Below are positions 57,332-64,000 of a stretch of DNA of 64,000 nucleotides, in pieces. The translations under genes and the position numbers were made by a program. The notes below the pieces were generated by a model that had not been told where the DNA came from, ran no database searches, and saw only the letters and a program-made list of their open reading frames with translations. Source of the stretch: Streptomyces sp. TRM64462 (GTDB lineage Bacteria > Actinomycetota > Actinomycetes > Streptomycetales > Streptomycetaceae); contig NZ_JABWDV010000394.1 in the NCBI RefSeq assembly GCF_013362995.1, forward strand, positions 1-64,000. The letters run 5' to 3'. Every line of letters starts with the position of its first letter. The first letter of the stretch is position 1.

Positions 57332-57392
57332 CGGGGAGTGGCAGGGCCTTCCGGGGTGTTTCAGACCGTGCGGCGCGGGCCATTTTCATGCC

Positions 57393-57872
57393 ATGACCGA
57401 ACGTCCAGTGGTCAAGCGCACCGCTCGTGCCATTCTGCTCGACGGGGACGACCTCATCCTGATCAAGCGGACCAAGCCGGGAATGGATCCCTACTGGCTC
57501 ACGCCGGGCGGCGGGGTCGAACCGGGTGACGCGACCGTGGTCGACGCCCTGCACCGGGAGGTCCACGAGGAACTCGGCGCCAAGATCACCGACGTGGTGC
57601 CGTGCTTCGTCGACACCGTCGAGCACATCGAGAACGGCGGTGTCTCCGGGGTCAAGGTGCAGCACTTCTTCGTCTGCCACCTGGAGTCCATGGACCTGTC
57701 GCGGCGGCACGGGCCCGAGGTGGACGAGCCGGTCGGCGAGTACGAAGTCGTCCGGGTGCCGTTCAGCCGGGTCGGGATCGCCGGGGTGCACCTGGTCCCG
57801 CTGTCGCTGCGGCACTACCTCGACGGGAACATCGAGGGCGTACGGGCCATGCACGCGCCCGACCTCGGCTGA
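57393..57872 (+). CDS. NUDIX hydrolase
   Basis: The 159-aa protein has the Nudix box GGGVEPGDATVVDALHREVHEELGA, in which the usual first Glu of the GX5E pattern is Asp while the REVHEELG catalytic part is intact. It should hydrolyse a nucleoside diphosphate linked to another moiety. The start is ATG 57393. Confidence 0.88.
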   Translation: MTERPVVKRTARAILLDGDDLILIKRTKPGMDPYWLTPGGGVEPGDATVVDALHREVHEELGAKITDVVPCFVDTVEHIENGGVSGVKVQHFFVCHLESMDLSRRHGPEVDEPVGEYEVVRVPFSRVGIAGVHLVPLSLRHYLDGNIEGVRAMHAPDLG

Positions 57873-57889
57873 GTGCCGCCCCCGTCGTC

Positions 57890-58476
57890 TCAGCCCGCGG
57901 TGGCGGCGATTTCGTCCAGCGAGTCGTGGCGTTTGCGCTCGGACGGGACGCCGACGCCCCGCAGCGCGTGCACACCGCTCCGTATCATCCCGGGCGGCCC
58001 CGACAGATACGCGTCGTACTCGTTCCAGGGGCCGAACTCCCGTACCGCGTCCGGCAGCTTCGTACGGCCGTCTATCACGGCCCGCACCTCCAGCCATGGA
58101 TGCGCCTGGCGCAGCCGCAGCAGGGTGTCGATGTCGTAGAGAGCCTGGTCGGTCCGCGCGCCGTAGAACACCTCGATGAAGCGCCGCCCGCCATGCCCCA
58201 CGACATCCTCGACCAGGGCCTTGATGGGGGTGATCCCGGTGCCGCCACCGGCGCAGAGCAGCCCGCTGTCGGGCTGTGATCGACGGTCATCGACCCGGCC
58301 GGCGGCCCGAGGCGCAGCACGTCGCCGGGGCGGGCACGGTGGACCAGGGCGTTGAAGACCCAGCCGACGGGAACCGCCTTGACGTGGAAGCTCAGCAGGC
58401 CGTCGGGGCGCGGCGCGGACGCGAACGAGTAGTGCCGCCAGACCCGCGCCACCACGGGGGCTGCTCCGGCGGTCAC
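57890..58476 (-). pseudogene. Frameshifted, N-terminally truncated FAD/NAD oxidoreductase (flavohaemoprotein reductase-like)
   Basis: From about 58476, one frame gives RVWRHYSFASAPRPDGLLSFHVK and DVLRLGPPAGSMTVDH. Near 58262-58275 the reading continues only in another frame as DSGLLCAGGGTGITPIKALVEDVV, WNEYDAYLSGPPGMIRSGV and IRHDS-like KRHDSLDEIAA. The parts are the FAD- and NAD-binding sections of a ferredoxin-reductase-type domain. A one-base deletion separates them. The globin or upstream FAD part found in intact Streptomyces homologues is missing. Confidence 0.72.
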
Positions 58477-58550
58477 GCTGACGTACGCCGAGGCTAGTAG
58501 ACGGGGTTACTCCCGCTGTCAGACGCGGGCAGGTGCGCGGGCGCGGCACG

Positions 58551-59072
58551 GTGTTTCACGTGAAACCTCTCAAGCGTCCCGTTCGCCGGGCTCTCCTTGT
58601 CTTCCACGTCGCGGTGTCAGTGAGCTGGCTGGGGCTCTCGCTGGGGCTGCTGGCGCTCGGTGTCACCGCCTACACCACCGCCGACACCTCGCTCACGGAG
58701 GCCGCGTACCGCGCCATGAAGGTCTTCGCCGACTGGCTGCTGCTGCCCATCGCGCTGGCCACTCTGGTGAGCGGCCTGGTGCTGTCGCTGGGTACGCCCT
58801 GGGGGCTGGCCCGGCACCGCTGGGTGTGGACGAAGTTCTGGCTCACCCTGGCCACCGCCACGGCGACGGTCTTCGCGCTGCGCCCGGAGATCGCGCACGC
58901 TGCGGGCGCCGGCGTTCCCGACAGCAGTCTGGTGGCGGCCCCCTTGGTGTCCACCAGCGCCTACCTCTTCATGACGGTCGTCTCGGTGCTCAAGCCGTGG
59001 GGACTGACGCGCCGCGGCCGTCGGCTGCGGAAGCAGGGGCACCCGGCCGCCGGGGCCCGGCGGAGCCGGTAG
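58551..59072 (+). CDS. DUF2269-like membrane protein
   Basis: The 173-aa protein starts VFHVKPLKRPVRRALLVFHVAVSVSWLGLSLGLLALG and has four helices. Its FHVK start is encoded by a parS site. The family resembles CopD-like/DUF2269 proteins; its function is unknown. An alternative start is GTG 58560. The ribosome-binding site is weak in either case. Confidence 0.75.
   Translation: MFHVKPLKRPVRRALLVFHVAVSVSWLGLSLGLLALGVTAYTTADTSLTEAAYRAMKVFADWLLLPIALATLVSGLVLSLGTPWGLARHRWVWTKFWLTLATATATVFALRPEIAHAAGAGVPDSSLVAAPLVSTSAYLFMTVVSVLKPWGLTRRGRRLRKQGHPAAGARRSR
58553..58566. other. parS site 5, overlapping the DUF2269-like start codon
   Basis: Exact GTTTCACGTGAAAC. The GTG start (58551-58553) runs into the palindrome. 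Confidence 0.93.
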
Positions 59073-59082
59073 TGTCCGCGGC

Positions 59083-59535
59083 ATGAGCGATCTTGAGATA
59101 CGGCGCGCGGCAGCCGAGGACATTCCCGCGATCGTGGCGATGCTCGCCGACGACCCGCTGGGCGCCCAGCGGGAGTCGCCCGACGACCTCACTCCGTACC
59201 GGGACGCCTTCGCACGCGTGGCCGTCGACCGGAACCAGCACCTGGTCGTCGCCGTCCGGGACAGCGAGGTCATCGGCACCCTGCACCTGACGATCATTCC
59301 GGGGCTGTCCCGGCGTGGCGCCACCCGCTCCCTCATCGAGGCCGTACGCGTCCACGCCGACGCGCGCGGCAGCGGCCTGGGCACCCAGCTGATCCGATGG
59401 GCCGTCGAGGAATCCCGCCGCCAGAACTGCCAGTTGGTCCAGCTCACATCCGACGCCTCACGCACGGACGCTCACCGCTTCTATGAGCGCCTCGGCTTCG
59501 CCGCCTCACATGTGGGCTTCAAGATGGCGCTCTGA
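59083..59535 (+). CDS. GNAT-family N-acetyltransferase
   Basis: The 150-aa protein starts MSDLEIRRAAAEDIPAIVAMLADDPLG. The acetyl-CoA-binding motif A is VRVHADARGSGLGTQLIRWAVEESRRQNC. QLTSDASRTDAHRFYERLGF is the late GNAT signature. Its substrate is unknown. It follows the DUF2269-like gene by 10 bp and probably shares its mRNA. Confidence 0.92.
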   Translation: MSDLEIRRAAAEDIPAIVAMLADDPLGAQRESPDDLTPYRDAFARVAVDRNQHLVVAVRDSEVIGTLHLTIIPGLSRRGATRSLIEAVRVHADARGSGLGTQLIRWAVEESRRQNCQLVQLTSDASRTDAHRFYERLGFAASHVGFKMAL

Positions 59536-59553
59536 CGATGATGTTCTGACGGC

Positions 59554-59567
59554 GTTTCACGTGAAAC
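59554..59567. other. parS site 6
   Basis: Exact GTTTCACGTGAAAC in the short gap between the convergent GNAT and LysE genes. Confidence 0.93.
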
Positions 59568-59575
59568 GTTCCCGG

Positions 59576-60223
59576 TCACTGGGCTGTGGCGAGCAGGTGA
59601 ACGGCGAGCGCCACGATCAAGGTGCTGGACGTAAGGGCGGTCACGAGCCTGCCGCGGCCACTCGTCAGCGTCCTCCCGAGCAACGCGCCACCCCCGGCGA
59701 GCATCACCTGCCAACTGGCGGACGCCACAAAGGCTGCGGCCACGAACACCGACCTCTCCGGGGCGCTCGTATCACCCAGCGCCCGGCTGCCCAGCACCAG
59801 CGCGGCGAAGTAGACGATGGTCATGGGGTTCATCACGGTGATGCCCAGGAACGCCAGATAGGCCCGGACCGGTCCCAGGGCCTCGCCCTCACCGGCCCCG
59901 TCGGCGGCCCCGCTCGCGCCGTGCCGGCTCCGGTACCGCTTCAGCGCCGTGGCCCCGCTCCGTACCGCCAAGGTGACGAGCACCAGGGCGGCGAGCCACC
60001 GCAGCGGCACCATCACGGGCTGGAGGACCGGCACGAGAGCCGCTCCGCCCGCCGCCGCGACCAGCGCGTACAGGCCGTCGGCCGTCGCGACCCCGAGCGC
60101 GGCGCAGACCCCCACTTTCAGGGAGGTCCGCGCGGTCAGCGCCACCAGATACGCGGCGACGGCCCCCACCGGAACGGCGATGCCGTACCCGGCGAGCAGC
60201 CCCGCGACCAGCGCGGCGGTCAC
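59576..60223 (-). CDS. LysE-family transporter
   Basis: The 215-aa membrane protein starts MTAALVAGLLAGYGIAVPVGAVAAYLVALTART, with the LysE/RhtB GxxxxxPxGA-type motif. Six helices are predicted, including YLAFLGITVMNPMTIVYFAALVLG, the second conserved motif. It should export an amino acid or a similar small molecule. The ligand is unknown. Confidence 0.88.
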   Translation of the reverse strand: MTAALVAGLLAGYGIAVPVGAVAAYLVALTARTSLKVGVCAALGVATADGLYALVAAAGGAALVPVLQPVMVPLRWLAALVLVTLAVRSGATALKRYRSRHGASGAADGAGEGEALGPVRAYLAFLGITVMNPMTIVYFAALVLGSRALGDTSAPERSVFVAAAFVASASWQVMLAGGGALLGRTLTSGRGRLVTALTSSTLIVALAVHLLATAQ

Positions 60224-60335
60224 GGGTGCAGAGGTGTCGGCCTCCGCCGGGCCACCGGCTGCTGCTGGCGCCCGCGCGGAGGTGCGGCGCGGAACGGCAG
60301 ATGCGGGATGGCTTCGGTCGTCGTCATACGGGCAT

Positions 60336-60360
60336 CCTGCGGAGGCCGTGCCTCCGCAGG
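60336..60360 (-). terminator. Hairpin terminator downstream of dnaB
   Basis: CCTGCGGAGGC (60336-60346) pairs perfectly with GCCTCCGCAGG (60350-60360) around a 3-nt loop, 8 bp after the dnaB stop codon. No U-tract follows. Confidence 0.6.
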
Positions 60361-60368
60361 CAACTCAT

Positions 60369-61886
60369 TTAGGTCTGGGCCATGTCGACGAAGCGGGAGT
60401 AGTGGCCCTGGAAGGCGACGGTGATGGTCGCCGTCGGGCCGTTACGGTGCTTCGCCACGATCAGGTCGGCCTCGCCGGCGCGCGGGGACTCCTTCTCGTA
60501 GGCGTCCTCGCGGTGCAGCAGGATCACCATGTCCGCGTCCTGCTCGATCGAGCCCGACTCACGCAGGTCCGACACCATGGGCTTCTTGTCGGTCCGCTGC
60601 TCGGGGCCACGGTTCAGCTGCGAGAGAGCGATCACCGGGAGCTCCAGCTCCTTCGCCAGCAGCTTGAGGTTTCGCGACATGTCCGAGACCTCCTGCTGAC
60701 GGCTCTCGGCGCGCCGTGAGCCACCGGACTGCATCAGCTGGAGGTAGTCGATGACGACCAGCTTCAGGTTGTTGCGCTGCTTCAGCCGCCGGCACTTCGC
60801 CCGGATCTCCATCATCGACAGGTTCGGCGAGTCGTCGATGTAGAGCGGCGCCTGCGACACATCCGGCATGCGCCGGGCCAGCCGCGTCCAGTCCTCGTCG
60901 GTCATCGTCCCTGATCGCATGTGGTGCAGGGCGACCCGCGCCTCCGCCGACAGCAGACGCATCGCGATCTCGTTGCGGCCCATTTCGAGGGAGAAGATCA
61001 CGCTGGGCAGGTTGTTCTTGATCGAGCAGGCGCGGGCGAAGTCCAGCGCGAGCGTGGACTTGCCCATGGCGGGACGCGCCGCGATGACGATCATCTGGCC
61101 CGGATGAAGGCCGTTCGTGAGGGAGTCGAAGTCCGTAAAGCCCGTGGGGACACCGGTCATCTCGCCGCTGCGCGAGCCGATCGCCTCGATCTCGTCGAGC
61201 GCGCCCTCCATGATGTCGCTCAGCGGGAGGTAGTCCTCACTGGTGCGCTGCTCGGTGACGGCATAGATCTCCGCCTGCGCCGAGTTCACGATCTCGTCCA
61301 CGTCGCCGTCGGCGGCGTATCCCATCTGCGTGATCTTGGTGCCGGCCTCCACGAGCCGGCGCAGCACGGCCCGCTCGTGCACGATCTCCGCGTAGTACGA
61401 GGCGTTGGCGGCCGTCGGCACGGACTGGACGAGCGTGTGCAGGTACGACGCGCCGCCGACCCGGGTGATCTCACCACGCTTGGTCAGCTCGGCGCCCACC
61501 GTGATGGGGTCGGCGGGCTCGCCCTTGGCGTAGAGATCGAGGATCGCCTGGTAGATCGTCTCGTGCGCGGGCCGGTAGAAGTCATGGCCCTTGATGATCT
61601 CCACGACGTCCGCGATGGCGTCCTTGGAGAGCAACATGCCGCCGAGCACCGACTGCTCGGCGTCGAGGTCCTGGGGAGGTACGCGTTCGAAGCCCGCAGC
61701 CCCGCTGTCCCAGGGACCGCCGTCGCTGCCCCGCTCATGCTGCTCGTCGCGGCCCCGGCCTCGGCCGCCGCGCGCACCACCTCGGCCGTCTCCTTCGCGG
61801 TCGTCGCCGCGTCGGCGGGAGGCGGGAAGACGGTCGCTCGGACCGCTCTCGGTCCAGGGTTCGTCCAAGGGCTCGGGGATACTCAC
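60369..61886 (-). CDS. dnaB: Replicative DNA helicase DnaB
   Basis: The 505-aa protein has a low-complexity N-terminal extension (about 60 residues, RGGRGRGRDEQHERGSDGG), the DnaB N-terminal domain (VPPQDLDAEQSVLGGMLLSKDAIADVVEI) and the RecA-like motor with Walker A ARPAMGKST, Walker B LVVIDYLQLM and the C-terminal motifs QLNRGPEQRTDKKP and DADMVILLHRED. It has no intein. GGGAGGAGGTG lies before GTG 61886, which decides the start over a longer upstream frame. Two DnaA boxes lie upstream. Confidence 0.96.
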   Translation of the reverse strand: MSIPEPLDEPWTESGPSDRLPASRRRGDDREGDGRGGARGGRGRGRDEQHERGSDGGPWDSGAAGFERVPPQDLDAEQSVLGGMLLSKDAIADVVEIIKGHDFYRPAHETIYQAILDLYAKGEPADPITVGAELTKRGEITRVGGASYLHTLVQSVPTAANASYYAEIVHERAVLRRLVEAGTKITQMGYAADGDVDEIVNSAQAEIYAVTEQRTSEDYLPLSDIMEGALDEIEAIGSRSGEMTGVPTGFTDFDSLTNGLHPGQMIVIAARPAMGKSTLALDFARACSIKNNLPSVIFSLEMGRNEIAMRLLSAEARVALHHMRSGTMTDEDWTRLARRMPDVSQAPLYIDDSPNLSMMEIRAKCRRLKQRNNLKLVVIDYLQLMQSGGSRRAESRQQEVSDMSRNLKLLAKELELPVIALSQLNRGPEQRTDKKPMVSDLRESGSIEQDADMVILLHREDAYEKESPRAGEADLIVAKHRNGPTATITVAFQGHYSRFVDMAQT

Positions 61887-61985
61887 CGGCCCACCTCCTC
61901 CCGTCCGCACCGCGGACCTTGCCGTGCCCGCCCACACTCGGGCGCCGGACAAAGGTAGGCCCGCGGGCACCGTCAGCCAATCTGG

Positions 61986-62074
61986 TTATCCACAGGCCCT
62001 GTGCATGAACTGCCTGATGCTGTGGAGAACCCCGTGGATCCTGTGCACGGAGCGGGGGACAGCCGTGTGGACAA
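61986..62074. promoter_or_regulatory. DnaA boxes upstream of dnaB
   Basis: TTATCCACA (61986-61994) and TGTGGACAA (62066-62074) are perfect boxes on opposite strands. TGTGGAGAA (62021-62029) and TGTGGACGA (62240-62248) differ by one base. Confidence 0.6.
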
Positions 62075-62225
62075 ATTCATAGCCACCCCACCATCTCGCA
62101 TCTGACCTGCGGTTTTTCCATCCACGGGCTGTGGGGGAGAAAAACTTTTCCAGCAGGACCAAGATCAGCACAAACGGCCCCGGCGAGCGACGGCCACCCA
62201 GCCCGAAGTAAGGACCAACATCACA

Positions 62226-62261
62226 TTGCGTCTCTTACCTGTGGACGATTACATTGAACGT
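62226..62261 (+). promoter_or_regulatory. Promoter of the MATE gene, likely leaderless
   Basis: TTGCGT (62226-62231) and TACATT (62250-62255) are -35 and -10-like boxes 18 bp apart. The ATG is only 6 nt after the -10, as in leaderless transcripts. Confidence 0.5.
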
Positions 62262-63599
62262 ATGTCCCAGGCTCCCGCGGTTCCGAAGAACGTCCGCCGC
62301 CACCACGACCGCGAGATCATCGCACTCGCCGTACCGGCCTTCGGAGCTCTTGTCGCCGAGCCGCTCTTCGTGCTGGCCGACAGTGCCATCATCGGCCATC
62401 TCGGGACCCCGCAACTCGCCGGCCTGGGCATCGCCGCCGCGCTGCTCTCCACCGCGGTGAGCGTCTTCGTGTTCCTCGCGTACGCCACGACCGCCGCCGT
62501 CGCCCGCCGCGTCGGTGCCGGCGACCTTCCGGCCGCCATCCGTCAGGGCATGGACGGCATCTGGCTCGCCCTCCTCCTCGGCCTCGCCGTCGTCGCCGTC
62601 ACCCTGCCCACCGCGCCCTGGGTCGTGGACGCCTTCGGGGCCTCCGACACGGCCGCCCCGTACGCCACCACCTACTTGAGGGTTTCCAGTCTCGGCATCC
62701 CCGCGATGCTCATGGTCCTCGCCGCCACCGGCGTCCTGCGCGGCCTGCAGAACACCCGGACTCCGCTGTACGTCGCCGTCGCCGGATTCACCGCCAACGT
62801 GGTGCTGAACGTCGTTCTGGTCTACGGCGCCGGCCTCGGCATCGCCGGCTCCGCCTGGGGCACCGTGATCGCCCAGTGCGGCATGGCCGCGGCGTACCTG
62901 GTCGTCGTCGTGCGAGGGGCGCGGCGCCACGGCGCCTCCCTCCGGCCGGACGCCGCCGGCATCCGGGCCAGCGCGCAGGCCGGGGTGCCGCTGCTGATCC
63001 GTACGCTGTCGCTGCGCGCGATCCTGATGATCGCCACCGCCATCGCGGCCCGGCTGAGCGACACCGATGTGGCCGCCCACCAGATCATCCTGTCGCTGTG
63101 GAGCCTGCTGGCGTTCGCTCTCGACGCCATCGCCATCGCGGGCCAGGCCATCATCGGCCGCTACCTGGGCGCGGGGGACACCGAAGGGGCCCGCGCGGCC
63201 TGCCGTCGCATGGTGCAGTGGGGCGTGGCCTCCGGCCTGGTGCTCGGCATCCTGGTCGTCGCCGCCCGGCCGCTGTTCATCCCGCTGTTCACCGCCGATG
63301 ACGCCGTACACGACACCCTGCTTCCCGCACTGCTGGTAGTGGCCCTCTCCCAGCCGATCGCCGGGGTTGTCTTCGTCCTGGACGGCGTCCTGATGGGCGC
63401 CGGCGACGGCCCGTATCTGGCGGGGGCCATGGTGGTCACCCTGCTCGTGTTCGCGCCGGTCGCCCTGCTGGTTCCCGTACTCGGCGGTGGTCTGACGGCC
63501 CTGTGGTGGGCGATGACCCTGATGATGGCGATCCGGATGCTGACGCTGTGGCTGCGGACCCGCTCCGGCCGCTGGGTGGTCACCGGGGCGACCCGCTGA
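62262..63599 (+). CDS. MATE-family efflux transporter
   Basis: The 445-aa protein starts MSQAPAVPKNVRRHHDREIIALAVPAFGALVAEPLFVLADSAIIGHLGTPQLAGLGIAAA, the typical MATE N-terminus. About twelve helices in two bundles follow (LRGLQNTRTPLYVAVAGFTANVVLN between them). It exports cationic compounds, coupled to Na+ or H+; the substrate is unknown. A perfect 25-bp duplication spans its stop codon. Confidence 0.92.
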   Translation: MSQAPAVPKNVRRHHDREIIALAVPAFGALVAEPLFVLADSAIIGHLGTPQLAGLGIAAALLSTAVSVFVFLAYATTAAVARRVGAGDLPAAIRQGMDGIWLALLLGLAVVAVTLPTAPWVVDAFGASDTAAPYATTYLRVSSLGIPAMLMVLAATGVLRGLQNTRTPLYVAVAGFTANVVLNVVLVYGAGLGIAGSAWGTVIAQCGMAAAYLVVVVRGARRHGASLRPDAAGIRASAQAGVPLLIRTLSLRAILMIATAIAARLSDTDVAAHQIILSLWSLLAFALDAIAIAGQAIIGRYLGAGDTEGARAACRRMVQWGVASGLVLGILVVAARPLFIPLFTADDAVHDTLLPALLVVALSQPIAGVVFVLDGVLMGAGDGPYLAGAMVVTLLVFAPVALLVPVLGGGLTALWWAMTLMMAIRMLTLWLRTRSGRWVVTGATR

Positions 63600-63625
63600 G
63601 GTGGTCACCGGGGCGACCCGCTGAG
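63576..63625. repeat. Perfect 25-bp tandem duplication over the MATE stop codon
   Basis: The 25-bp unit beginning GTGGTCACCGGGGCGACCCG at 63576-63600 is repeated exactly at 63601-63625. The first unit contains the stop codon. Confidence 0.9.
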
Positions 63626-63642
63626 CACGACGACTTGGTCAT

Positions 63643-63656
63643 GTTTCACGTGAAAC
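63643..63656. other. parS site 7
   Basis: Exact GTTTCACGTGAAAC in the gap between the MATE and rplI genes. Confidence 0.93.
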
Positions 63657-63663
63657 GGGCCCG

Positions 63664-63677
63664 GTTTCACGTGAAAC
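63664..63677. other. parS site 8
   Basis: Exact GTTTCACGTGAAAC, with its start 21 bp from that of site 7, so the two centres are two helical turns apart. Confidence 0.93.
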
Positions 63678-63714
63678 GTTCTCCCGCGTGACGAGGCCGC
63701 GATCGCGGCATGAC

Positions 63715-63746
63715 GAAGGGCCGTCCCCTGACGGGAACGGCCCTTC
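63715..63746. terminator. Bidirectional hairpin terminator
   Basis: GAAGGGCCGT (63715-63724) pairs with ACGGCCCTTC (63737-63746), with an inner CCC/GGG stem. It lies downstream of the convergent MATE and rplI genes. Confidence 0.75.
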
Positions 63747-63780
63747 ATACGCTCAGCTCTGCTTGGTGCAGGGCTCAAGC

Positions 63781-64000
63781 TCAGGCAGCGACGACCTCGA
63801 CACCGAGGTTCGCGGCGACCTCGGGGTGCAGACGCACGGACACCTGGTGCGAGCCCAGGGTCTTGATCGGCGCACCGAGCTCGACGCGGCGCTTGTCGAC
63901 CTCCGGGCCACCGGCGGACTTGATCGCCGAGGCGATGTCAGCCGGGGTGACGGAGCCGAAGAGGCGGCCGGCGTCGCCGGAGCGAACGGCCAGACGCACC
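63781..64000 (-). CDS. rplI: 50S ribosomal protein L9, C-terminal part (partial)
   Basis: The last 72 residues ([41 protein letters not shown]) are the C-terminal domain of L9, which binds 23S rRNA. The N-terminal domain lies outside the window. It ends at a TGA at 63783-63781. Confidence 0.95.
   Translation of the reverse strand, partial: VRLAVRSGDAGRLFGSVTPADIASAIKSAGGPEVDKRRVELGAPIKTLGSHQVSVRLHPEVAANLGVEVVAA

Noticed and set aside
60369..61886. Intein in DnaB
   Set aside because: The RecA motifs are continuous and the protein has normal length, so no intein is present.

Overview
The window is very GC-rich, with codon third positions so rich in G/C that long open frames run antisense to real genes. 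Gene content and order (rplI, MATE exporter, dnaB, ssgR-ssgA, thiC, cydABCD, serS, pheA, a copper/dtpA cluster, an htrA-like gene) point to the core chromosome arm next to oriC in a Streptomyces species. Eight perfect 14-bp parS sites and several DnaA boxes agree with an origin-proximal location. The species cannot be named from this sequence alone.

Layout, 1-13.7 kb: a partial IS5-type transposase, a small membrane ORF, tRNA-Ser(UGA), a TOPRIM-only protein, a membrane protein, an HtrA/DegP-type protease, a glycerophosphodiester phosphodiesterase, two RsbW-like HATPases, a SEC-C/DUF5926 protein, a secreted protein, a degenerate prim-pol-like protein, a GAF-PP2C phosphatase and a Xaa-Pro aminopeptidase. 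13.8-19.9 kb: a copper-handling cluster (membrane protein, YcnI, Sco, PCuAC, CopC-CopD fusion, Tat-exported DyP peroxidase). 20-25.3 kb: pheA, a DnaA-box-rich gap, serS, a HAD phosphatase, a serine-tRNA-like RNA with an abnormal anticodon arm, and lpd. 25.4-29 kb: a four-gene ABC exporter operon. 29.2-35.7 kb: an M24 protein, an alpha/beta-hydrolase-SDR fusion, a MerR regulator, KptA, an F420-type oxidoreductase and a second HAD phosphatase. 35.7-43.6 kb: an M23 peptidase and the cydA-cydB-cydCD operon with a Rex operator. 43.6-50.9 kb: a cyclophilin-like protein, an aminotransferase, a LacI regulator, a metallophosphoesterase, a membrane protein, and thiC with its TPP riboswitch. 51-56.2 kb: a YibE/F protein, ssgA and ssgR (sporulation), DUF5326, cupin, holin-like protein and a Cys/Met PLP enzyme. 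56.4-64 kb: a LysR regulator with a TTA codon, NUDIX, a broken oxidoreductase, a DUF2269-like membrane protein, GNAT, LysE, dnaB, MATE and the 3' part of rplI.

Most genes are housekeeping or conserved Streptomyces genes. The unusual signals are in the non-coding layer. A parS site lies inside the peripheral arm of the thiC TPP riboswitch. Other parS sites overlap the start codons of cydCD and a membrane-protein gene and the stop codon of an anti-sigma-like gene. A class-II tRNA-like RNA near serS has a hairpin where the anticodon loop should be. Three intergenic gaps hold clusters of DnaA boxes. Two genes carry tandem duplications across their stop codons.
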